Assembly (NCBI GenBank): GCA_942159475.1
Contig: OW804097.1
Location: forward strand, 35,352,298 to 35,416,297
Length of the DNA: 64,000 nt
Direction: 5' to 3'
Source: Sthenelais limicola
Taxonomy: Eukaryota > Annelida > Polychaeta > Phyllodocida > Sigalionidae
Below the pieces are notes generated by a model, which saw nothing but the letters and a program-made list of their open reading frames with translations, did not search any database and was not told where the DNA came from. Below are positions 1 through 12,300 of this stretch, piece after piece (within the stretch, counting starts at the first letter, position 1; the number at the start of each line of letters is the position of its first letter). Position numbers and translations under genes: made by a program.

Positions 1-396
1 ACATTTCTCAGGATGCATACATGTAGGTGGTTCAAATTAAATTTGGAGTTGGACCAAAGAGAGTGAAGTGAAAACTTAGTCACCCTCGATTCTGATCATT
101 CAGTCAGTCTGACTGTGGTTTCCAGTCTGTACACTGAGTGAGTCACGTAATAACTCAGGTTTAACTGATCGTCCCTGTTGCCTGTACCCAGGATCTGATT
201 TATCACTTGGTGTATCTTCTCCATTACGTTTTCTTTAATTTATATTTAATTAGGCAAAAATATTGAGTTTCTTGAATGATCAGAATCTTGGCCGAAAGAT
301 CGCATTTAAAATTTTAATGTAAATTGTGATGCTGATGCCAAGTGATGGTAGCCTACCCATGATTAAAACATAGATGTTCTATTTCATTTCTTACAG
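1..396 (+). other. Intron upstream of the first visible XPO4 exon
   Basis: The stretch ends in a pyrimidine-rich tract and an AG acceptor at 395-396. It contains no open frame I can support. The first coding exon of XPO4 (about 26 residues in the human protein) and its promoter must lie before the window. Confidence 0.6.
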
Positions 397-3300
397 GCAC
401 CACATTCTGTTAGTCAGGAACAAAGGGTAGCCGCGGAAAATGTCTTTCTTCAATTTAGGAAAACGAAGATGCCCTACGATGTATGTCGGCAGATCATGGG
501 TGTGTTGAGTTGTTTTATCTTTTTAAAATTTTATCTGTTTACTTTACGATGAAAGAATAATCAAATTTCCTGCTTATTATTTCATAATTTGTTTTCCCCT
601 GAGGCATTAACATTATAATAATGTGAAATCGCCAGAAAATGTACAATTCATCTTCACCTTCTCTAAATAACCCAAATTTAAGACAAAATTGTCAAAAATC
701 AGGTTAAAAATTCAGTTCAACATAACAAAACAGATTGTTTGAATCATCCCAATTCCAAATATACACAGATATACCTAGTAATGGCCATTTTACAGTCTTA
801 ATTTAGCAGAATTTACTTAATGTGTAGATCTGCCGATTGTCCATTTTTCTGAAACTCTGACCCATATGTGAATGCTGACTAAAATGTACTTTCGGCGGAA
901 GAGTAGTTACGTACCGATGGTTGTAAAATATTACAATTTTTCTCTTGCAGAAAGGAGTCAAAATGCCTACGTATTGTTTCAAGTGGCCACCACAATAAAA
1001 GAGTGCGTTGTGAGGGAATGGACTCTACTTGAACCAGCTGCCGTTGATTCCCTCAGAACATTCTTGCTTCATTACGTCATTCAAAACCAAAAGTATGTCA
1101 ATTATGGCCGAATATAATTCTTCTACGCTAGTATATACTATATAAAATATTAATTAGATATCAGATAATTTACGGTAGCCTACGTGTCCACTGACCAAAA
1201 ACATAGTGTTAATCTCATAGTGATAGACATACCCGACCATGGAAGAAATAAAACGTTTTCAAATCAACTAAATTTATTCATACGCAAGGATTAAGCTACC
1301 ATGCAACTGAAGAACGTTACATTCTTCAGACGTGGATTACTAAGACCTCACTCGTACCCTTGGTGATGTCCAGGTGACATCAACAAGGGGTCCTCTGGTT
1401 ACTTCGATATCGCATCCAAGCCGTATTAACCTCATTATTTATTTTAAAAAACGAATGCTGTTAATAAGGAATGTAATTCTAACTAATCCACCCGTTCTCT
1501 ACAAGAGATAACAACGTTTTATTAGAAATTAAAATTATTAGGGCACAATAAAAATACACATTCCAAAACCCACGAATCCCTCGTTCCTCCACGCAATAAG
1601 CGACCATCAAGTTCATCTGGTTTTCAAGCCTAGTTAGTAGTGCAAAATCCCACCATTTTATTAGAAATATTCGATCAATAAGGAATACACAAAGAAATTG
1701 TCTCAGGGTACCAGTATACGTTAGTGTATTACACCCATCTTAATTAGCCTAATTAATCAAATGGGGAATGTTTAGTTTGCAGAGTTATGTGCGGGAGCAG
1801 ATGCTTCAAGCAGTGGCAGTAATATTCAAGCGAGGGACGCTAGATAATGATGCGTCTGACCGGGATGGCTTGTTCAACGATGTCACCCAACTCATCTCAA
1901 GTGGAGACATGTCCATGGTAGGAGGACGGTGCTAATATGTTTGTTATAGTTAATTAATAACGAGATGAAAAGTATAAATGAACCTATTATTATGATTATA
2001 TAAAGAATATAAATGCTTTCCTTGGCATGTAAAATCATGTACAGGTTGAAAAGTGAAAACAGGAAATATAATAAGGGTCCAGGATTCCGGAACGCACTAA
2101 TGTAGCGTTTGTATAAATGTTTATTAGATATGTTGAATTGATGAAATTGTAAGAATTGTAACGGACGTAAATCATAAACGGTATGTAAACGGCCTGGAAG
2201 ATCTGTGTATTCATAGAGGGTGAAGCGGGATCCTTTTTCAGTATGAATTCTGATGTATATGTGCCAATCAGATATAAAACTGTTACTACAACAATAACGA
2301 CAATAGTTAATTACAGCCATGAAATAATGTTTATTAATTTAGATTAGATTAGATTAGAAAACTTTTTATTCCTGTCAATGACTGCGATGGAAAGGTTCTC
2401 TCCAACAGGTGGGATGTTTTCAGACCCTGTGATCTGACTTATAATCTCACTTGTAGAGGACAATACTGCTGCATTCGATGAATATAGTCAGCTCTACTTA
2501 TTATTTTTTATTTTAATGAAATAATTACAGATGTTGTGGAATATGGCTGTAGTCGTACAATGTGTATCTACTCAATACTGTTGTATGAATAATACTTTTT
2601 TTTTTTTTTTTATTTAGTATTTTTATACAGCACATCTTCTGTAATAACGACAGTTGAGTTATCAACAAACAAGTACATTGTACAGTAAAGTTCAGTAATC
2701 AAATGGCATTTACATTGAGATATAGGCTCACAGATGACAATCCAATACAGAATAACCATGGTCTTCCGCCCACTGCTGTGTTTATCTAGATCTAACTCTA
2801 TTAAACAAAGTCCAAAGTAAGACCCAAGGTCAAGATCAGAAACAAAATTAAATTAAATAAATTTAGAAATTATTAGTTTGGTAAATCTAGTGGCAGCGTG
2901 GTATGAGCATTCTATATAAAATATTCATTCTTCCAAATTAGATCTTTCTCTCGACCTGAATTATTACCTTTGTTTCAGGCCACTTTTGTTAATACCGGTA
3001 CTGACAGTGGTGATGTCTGCCTAACACAATGGGTGAAATTGCAAGAAAATATACAATTCGCCTTCACCAATCTTCTCAAATTACCCTAATTTAAGACAGA
3101 AATGAGGTTAAAAAACCAGTTCAACAAAACTGAATAGATTGTTTGAATGAAGGCAATACAAAATGTACTCAGTTTTACCCAGTATCTACAATTTTTCAGT
3201 CTAATTTAACAGGTTCTACTGAATGTGTAGGGCGGCCGATTGTACATTTTCTGAAGTTCTGACCCACATGTCTATTTCTCTACTGCAGCAAATGGTCGCC

Positions 3301-6300
3301 TGTTCTATACTTACCGCTTTACTTAACGAATACTCCAGTACAAGTCGCTCTTCAAATGTTGGTCTAACTTGGGAATTCCATTCAAGATGCAAGATCGCTT
3401 TTGAGGTAAGAATGTATCATATCCGGCCTTGTATGGTTACGTAACACGGCATAACATGATTTATTAATATGATTTGTGAATATGAATAACTAATGATAAT
3501 AAAGGTAACGGTTTAATTAATTCTTTAATATACATAGCATGTCAACCTTACGTTGGCTAGTACTTCGATCATGTTCCAGAACTATCATGTACATTGCATC
3601 ATCCGTCTGGATCATTGCATTACCAATGTCCCGGATCTTCCCTATGGAAAGATCCACATGATAGCCCTAGATATTACTAGAACATTCTAAACGTTGCATG
3701 AACGTTGCTTGCATGCAACAGTACACTCACTGTAAACGTACTTATTTTCGCGCGGATTTAAATTCGCGCAGCAAAGAAGTCTCACACCTAAGTCCTAGTT
3801 TATGCTATAATTATACCTTTCGCACAGGGTTTTTTTTTCACGCACAAAGGTGGGTGCGCGAAAATAAATACTGCGCGAACGTTTACAGTATACAATTCAC
3901 ATGTACCCTGGCCATGTTTTTTTATACATATAATCTGGTATTAGATCAATAATCTCGTTATCTCTGTTCCCAGTTAGTAGTATTGTTTGAAACAAATTAC
4001 TGATTTGATTCCTCTCTGTTCGATAGCAAAAGGACTTGAAACGTGTGTTCGTCTTCTGCCTCCAAGTACTTCATGAGTTGGAGAAAGTCCCGAGCCCTTT
4101 GGAGCGCGATGTCACTACTGTCTTCAACCGGTTCCTCTCCATCACCGAACAAATACTCAGCTGGGAATTTTTGCCCAAGCATCATATCCTTTTGTTTCTA
4201 ACTTGGGGCTATAGTCCACCCACGAGTCAACTATTTCATATTTATCCCATTTTCTGCCACAAAGGAAATGAAATACTTGAAGTAGATAAAAAAAAAAGAG
4301 AGTGTACCGTTTTCTCCTGAGAATAATTTGGATTGTTGTAGTGCTGCCAACTTCTACGATTTCGCAGTAGTAACTACGATTTCAGCGTCAAAATACGATG
4401 CTACTATCTATTTGACCCAAACAACGATTTTGGGGGAAATTTAGGGCCAAAACATGTTTAGATGAATGTTGTTTAAATTTGTTAATGGTTTTTGTAGAGA
4501 AACACAGACGTCATGAAAGCCAGGTAATGTTTTTTTTTATTGATTCTTTATTTTTTAGTATCCAGAGTTGTCAACCTTGACTTTTGTTACTCCCTCGAAG
4601 GTACATCAATGCATTTCTAGGAAATACAAGTGTTGCCTTTAAACCCCCGGCATGTTGGAAGGACCTCGTCCTGGACAAAAGCCTAATTGAAATGCTTTTT
4701 AGGGTGAGTTGGGAATGTTTGTGAAAAATGTTTTAAGAAAAACCAAATAATTAGATCGTTATTAGAGACCAAGGGGTCCCCTGTTAAGGAAACCCTTCAA
4801 TTGAATCTGACACATCGTGACTTCCATTCATTTGTAGATGCATCGAAAGATTCGGTACAACTCAGAAATGGCTCACCATTCGCTGCAATGTCTTGCTCAA
4901 CTAGCTTCAATGAATGGTCCAGTATTCCCAGACGATAAAGCCAAAATAGCTCATCTAGGAAACTTCGTCCAATCTTTCCTTGGTTTAATTACGAGGTAAG
5001 ATTTTATAACTATCTGTCAAATGTGCCAAAATGTGTTACTATGTGTCAATATGTGCCACACTCCTATTTACTATATATATCGCAACAACATTATACTTTG
5101 TCACTCCCCTGAAGAAGGTCACCGCTAGACCGAAACGCGTAGGGATAAGCCCTATCAACATCTAGCTACAATAAAGAACATATACTGAAACTACAGGAGT
5201 CCTTGTTTATACGGAGAAATATATAACTACATTTTATAACTATTCCTGTCTATTGCTTAATCTTGCCCCAAAATGGTTCACCTTCATCGGGACGTGCAAG
5301 CCCATACAATTTATTTAACGTTTGTCTATGCATACACTTTTTGGTTGGGTATACATGTATATATTTACGTATAACTGATGACACTGATGAAATCCCCGAG
5401 ACTTGTTTTTCGCCATCGTTAGTAAATCGATTTTAATTTTGATTTCAGTACTCAGCTCCAAGACTACGAAGCATTAGGAATCGCCAACGTTATTAATTGC
5501 CTCGTAATCTTCTTCCCGATAAACCTCTTCTTGTCGCTTTCCGAGGATTTGTTTGGAGCCTTCCTGCAAAATCTGACTAAACTTACGACAAGTTTTGGAC
5601 AAGCTGCTGCCATGGAAGAAGCAGTAAGTTTTTTTTTTGTTTTTTTTTTATACTTTTTTACCAGGGCTAGTTCAGCGTTAGCTGTTCTTCCACTAGTGCC
5701 TGGGAGGACGAGAGCGATAGCGCAGCAGCGTCAGGGTTCAAACCCACGACACTCGCATGCCACGAGCGGACCCAGCGCGTTAGTCCACTCTGCCGTACTC
5801 TTTACAGAATTAATTGCTTGTGTCTGAAAAAGAGCCAAGGCGCATAGGCCAATTATTGTCCCCAGAAGATAAAACTTATAAACAGTCTAGGTCAAAACCC
5901 TCAGATCAGATAATAATGGTATGTCAGTGACTTTGCTAATTGGTTTCCCGGCCTAAGACTCGGCGTTTTAATGGGAACATAATGACATGTTGCGGTCTTA
6001 ATGGTATTATAATGGCACTATGTAATAACCGATAATCATATTCGATTCCCTTGTCAATTTTACCTTCAATTTAAGTCTCTCTAATATAACATTGATCACA
6101 TTCAAATAAAACAATTTTAATGATTAATCTTTTCTGTTTTCACTAGCTGCATAAAGACGACACGATCTATATGGAAGCTTATGAGAAAACGCTGGATGGT
6201 TGGATGACTTTTCTTAATGATGCTCAGGATCTGCCAGAGAATGCCCTAAAGCAGAGTGCCATAGAGATCTTCAACTCCTACTTACAGAGTCACCTAGCTG

Positions 6301-9300
6301 CACCCGATGGAACTAGAAGTCAAGTATGCAAATTAACCGTGGATTAATTAGTAATCATAATTAATACGCTTCAAAGGAAGGTCGCTACAAATTAGTGGAA
6401 ATCCAACTTATCTATAATATTAATATCTATAACTGATCGTATTGTAACTCTGCATTGTTTTGTTATCGGATTATTAGCTTTAGTTCTTGTTCGACTCGTA
6501 GCGGATGGCACGCACTGGAAGTCCTATTTTATACCTACTTTCAAACATTAATTTCTCAGTATCTGTTCATTTCTCCCTCATTAAGTGTTTCAATCCAAAT
6601 TAATTTTTGGAAGTTGCGTTGCCGTTACGCATATATTTTAAAGTTGATTCTGACATCACTTGGAATTAACGTTTGGCTCTACCACTGCCAGAGTTTTCTC
6701 TACGGTAGGAATGTTTGTCTTTAACATTTTGCTTCATTTGATTGTAGGGTGATACTGATGATGAGGAGGAATACAATGAGATTGTGGATGACGATCGAGA
6801 CAGGTTCAAAGACCAGCTGTCGTGCATAGGCACCTTCGCTCGGCAGGTAAAGTATTTCAAGACTTAAATTAAAAGAGTATGTTCATGTACAGGGATGCAA
6901 GTTGGGGGAATGCGGCCCTCCCTACCGACACTACCACAATCTATACATGTGTCAATATCGTGACGTTCTATCACTCAAGATGCTAAATGGGACCTATTGT
7001 CAAAAACATGTATCCTTATCATATACATGCGAGACACACAACCTCAGCTAACCTCTGCTCCTTCCTTTAACAACCATGTGAATACAAGGTAACTTGTTGT
7101 CCCTCTGACAAGGCTAAATAAATGTACAGTGGAACCTTTCTATTGAGACCACCCTTGGTACTGAACGAGTTGTGGTCTCATAACGAGGTGGTCCCATTAG
7201 AGGGGCTAATCTAACAAATGGAAAACAATTCGGGACTAAGAGAAACTGGTCTTAATAGAGGGGTAGTCTTCTCTCAATATTTGTAATCCACTTCTGGTGT
7301 AATGTAGCAAATTGAGATGTGGTCTTTATGCGAGGTTCCACTGTATATCATTCAGTCAATCAAATTTCATTTATCATAGAATGAGTTGTGTTCTATTCAC
7401 AGGCTCCTGAGCATGTTGTCCCTCTGCTGACACAGTTATTGGAGGATCGTGTGAGTCGTCTACACGGCCAGCTACAGCGCATGATGCAACATGGCATAGA
7501 TCCAGCCAACACTAGTATCTCGGACAACAGCCTTTTGAATAGTATCAACGAAGACTTGCACTGGATTCTTTTGGTGTCTGGTATGTATTGCCGAGACTTT
7601 GTAGCTAAACCCCTTTAGATATGTTGCTGTTGATCACGTTCCTTCATCAACTCTTGTCACTTCTCTTAATGGTTAAATTTGTCTTTCACCGAACCACACT
7701 CCCTCATCCTTGACTGACTCTGTTAGTCCCCAAAGGAAACCTTATCACTCTCAATATTGTCTTAGATACCGTACGTTCCCTATGAACAGTAGACTTAATA
7801 TGCACTAGTCCAAGAATCTCTATGTTTAGTGTGATATAGGTGTAGTTATTTAGTTGTATGTTGTGGGTGTGGTCATAAGTTACTTGTCCCGTAATCTGTG
7901 GAACGGTAAGGAATGGAGGCGAAGGATTTAAAGGACATGAATATGGAGTCTCTCGAAATCAGAGCGGGCAAGTAATATTGTGCTTATCTTATTACAGCCT
8001 TCTTACTGACGGATGCTGAAAGTATGCAAAGAAATGGTGGGGACGGTGGGTTCATAAATGTAAAATACATCTTAGCTTTAAGGCTCATACGGTGGCGAGC
8101 GAATGGATATAATTCATTGTACATTTTATTGAAGGTCCTCATTGTTGTTATATTTCTATGAATATATAAATATATACATGGTTATAGCTGAAAGAGAATA
8201 AAAATCCAACCGCATTAACTTGTATTCCAGCTTTCTTATTATCGGACGAAGGTGAGGGTGAGACACCGATGATTCCTGGGCCCATCATGGACTATTCGAT
8301 TGCACAAAGTCAAAAAGTGGACTTACAAACGACACTCAAGGTCCTCGCATCTCCTGGTAACGAAGCATCCGCTATTCCTGGCAGTGAAAATTCAACTGAT
8401 AATGTTGTCCGGTAAGAATACTAAAACATTTTGTATATATTCAATGTATGTCAGTTAAATTTTAAGTGTCGTACTTTAAAAATCTTTAAAAAACATTGTG
8501 TTTAAAATAGTTTTGGAACCCAATGTACTATACATGTTGATAGCCCCCCTTTCTCCCTTCCCACCCCCACCCGAGCGGTAATATGTTAGATTGGGATGTC
8601 GCAATGCATGACCAGATAAATTCCTTAAAGATGAAATGTTCTATTTTTTTTGTTATTTTATTCCCAACTCATTTGAAAGTGAACAAGATTAAATATTAAA
8701 CGATTTGGTCCCGTTTTTTTTTGGGTGTAAAACCTCATCTCACAAATTATTAATTTGCATGACCCTCGGAAATTCCTTCTTTTTTTTTCTTTTTTTTTTC
8801 ATTTCTTTTACGGCCAAGACATTTAAATAACGTTCGAATGTAAATACACTTGGATATTGATACCTTGGATACCATGAATATTCTCTTTCCTCTTTGTAAA
8901 TTTGGGAATCTTCAACAAAGTTTAAAATGTTATGATATCACTCACTAGGTATATCAAAGGACTAAGAAAATTGCACTATCATTCCTTTTTATCCCAAACT
9001 GACATTGTAGATCAGAAGAAGAGAAAAAAAAATTTATAAAACATTTAGAGAAAAAGCAAGAATTCGTTAAAAATTCAACGAAAATAACGATTTTTCTTGT
9101 CAGTTTTCAAATCTTTAGGCGAATTAGTTAGGAATACAGCTTTAAGTGTCAGTTTCTAAACTGTCTTTTTGCCGACGTTGTTTCTTAGTGATGTTTGATT
9201 TTTTCCCCCCACAGGTTGGTGTCAGCAGTTCTTCGGTTGTGTGAAGTAGAAAGGGGAGCCATTGCAGCCAGACTTGCTCCACACTTAAGTCCTCAGGTCG

Positions 9301-12300
9301 GGGCTACGTCCATGTGGTTCCTCCGGAGATGGGTCAATGCCTACCTCTATATTAACGAAAGCTATTACAGTCAGGTACAAGAAGGATTATTTTGTTCATA
9401 AATGTTACTCGTATTTAAAATATTTTGAGTGCTGGTCCTGGGTATGACCATAAAGTGCCTTTCTGTCTCTTTTTCTCTGTCTCTCTCTCCCTCTCTCTAT
9501 CTCTATTTCCTGGGTATGATAATAAACTGCCTTCCTCTCAGCTCTCCCGCCCTTGATATAACCATATTAAATGTGTTGATAAGGGCATAAAGCAACCAAT
9601 CTCACTCACCTGTTTTGAGAATGGTAACAGCATCGACTTCTTTTTCTTATTGTTCACACGTCCCTACTACGACTTCTTTTTCTTAGTTGAATTATTCATT
9701 TACCCTTAGATATAATGGTACATAGCAAACTTGTTTAATGATCGTCCAATTGGGCTGTTTATTTATGCACTTAAAAAATATAAACACTTGTCATAGCATC
9801 TCCACCCCCGGGGGTAACGGGGAATGGTAAGTGGATGTCCAAGAAAGTATGCCACCACCCAGGCGGGGATTTCCCTTAGTTTACCGCAGTATCAAGGACA
9901 TTCCCCAGGGTGGGTTATATCTTTTCATAATTTTTATTTGCAATAATAATTTGAAAAATGTGCCCCATGGGGTCGGGGATTTTACACAAATTTCTTGCCT
10001 TGCGGGGTCGGGGATATCATCATATTTCCCCCCTAAATGGCCAGGACACATTTCTTGCCTTGCGGGGTCGGAGATTTCATCATATTTCCCTCTAAATGGC
10101 CAGGACATTCCCCCATTATGGGGGTGTTGCAATTGACAAGTGCATTTGTTGTATTTGGAGAGTGCCAGCTTAAGCCCTTGACTCTCATCCTATCTGACAG
10201 TAGATCCCTAATGTGTATTGTTTTTAGCTTTACATGTTTCTTATTGCCCTGTTATTGCCTTTCCAGATTAGTCCTGCCATTCAATCTGCCTTTGGTGCCG
10301 ATACGGATGGCGCAAAATGGGTCATGAGCTACCTCTTAGACAAAATAATTGACAATCTCCACACGTGGTCTTGTGAAGAAGATCTAGTCACTGATACCCT
10401 CAGGCTTCTGGTGTCGCTTGTGGAGAAGAAACAAAGGTAACTTTGAGGTTCTTTATTATGTGGGTCAGATTTTCAGAAAATTTACAATACGCCTTCACCA
10501 ATCCTCTCAAATAACACACATTTAAGACAAAAATGAGCTTTAAAATGCAGTTTAACATAACAGCACTGATACTTTAAATCAATGTGATACCAAATATACC
10601 CGGTATTCATCATTTTACAGTCGAATTTAGCAGAACTTCCTAAATTTGTAGAGCTGCTAATTGTACATTTTCTGAAAATCTGACCCAAGTGAGCTTTCTG
10701 TCACACTCAGTGGGGAATTCCAATCTAAACCTTACGCACGGAGTTGTTTAAATATTTTAGTAAAATAGTTTCCATGTACGTCTTGAATATTGTCCCTTTT
10801 AGGTTTAAATTGCTGTAAACGTATTTATTTTCGCGCAGATAAATTTTCGCGCACTAAGTACTTTGACACCTTTTTGCGCGGATTTAAATTCGCGCAGCAA
10901 GCAAGTCTCACGCCTTGTTTATGCAATAATTATACCTTTCGCACAGGATTTATTTTCACGCAGAACGGTGGGTGCGCGAACATTAAAGGCAAACGCTACT
11001 ATTCACTGCCACGCCCCCCTTTTCCATATACCAAATATACGGGCATTTTACGTACTATTGCTTTAGCACTGCAGTCTATGAGGAAACGGCCCATTTTTTC
11101 ATGTTTTTTAGTATAAAACAAACAATTGATGGCTACTCCTACTGTCCCAAAACTTTCTACACATATAGTGCAGGTTATATACTACATATTAAAAGGGAAA
11201 AAAACATATGTCATCAAGTTAGATTTTTTTTTATAGCTGTCTGAAATAGACATGTTTGGGGAACTGAGCTAACTATGGGTACCCTCAGTTGTACCCATTT
11301 AGTATGCAAGTCTATTGGGAAGTGCTGCATTTTTCTTTCACGGTTTTGGGAATAAAACAAAAATGAAAACTCCTAATGTCCCAAAATTTTCTACACATAT
11401 AGTGCAGGTAATATTCTACACATATATAGGGAAAAAAATGTATGTCATCACGCTAAAAAAATAATTGTAGCTGTTTGAAATAGACATGTTTAGGAAACAT
11501 AGAACACATTGAAACAGCAGATTTTATGGTTGTCATGCCATGTTTCAAAGCCCCATAATTCAGAAACTAGCACGGTGACCCATTATTTTTTTTTCAGTTT
11601 TATGAACACACATACTTCAAGAACCATATACTAAAGAATCAGAAAAATGACATTTAATTTCGATGAGAGAAAAAAAATGTTTTTATTAAATTAGTGAATA
11701 AAAAGTGGGTTTTTTCGAGTTTTTAATTTAAAATTTGCATTTCATATTTTTTGTTTTCAGAATAAAATAACCATGCATTCTATAAAAAAAGAGGCATAGA
11801 ATTATTGGCAAAATAATACTCTCTCTTAAACTGTTAACCTTACTTAAATTGAGGGAATATAAATAGCAAATATGAACTATGAAGTCGAGGTACTCCAAAA
11901 TGAGCCCCCCTTTTGATCCTCATTGGTTCTTTTGAGATACCAACTTTTGAAGCACTCTAATTAAAAATTGAGCACGGTGACCCATTGATTTTTTTCCATC
12001 TTTATGACCAGAAACACTTCAAGAATCAAATTTCAAAGTTTCAGAAAAATGACATTTATTTTCATTTTCCACTAGATAGTAGCGTTTGCCTTTAATACGT
12101 TTAGATTAATTTCCATTTCCATGTTATGCTGCAGGGGAGAACAAGTATTGAAATGTCAATCATTATGGAAGTTAGCACGCCTCGTTGCTGATAACCAAAA
12201 TCCATTTGACCGTCTGAGTGCGCCAGCCCAAAGACATCTATATAAGGCCTTGGTGTTAGCTGGTTCGTCGTCAATAGAAGGGCCAGAGCAAGAGGAACAA

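Noticed and set aside
1892..2320. 142-codon minus-strand open frame overlapping an XPO4 exon
   Set aside because: Low-complexity hydrophobic tail, no recognisable domain, and it overlaps a confirmed exon on the other strand.
5734..5801. Functional tRNA gene
   Set aside because: A and B boxes are present, but the stem pairing of a full tRNA is not convincing and a SINE body with an A-rich tail follows.
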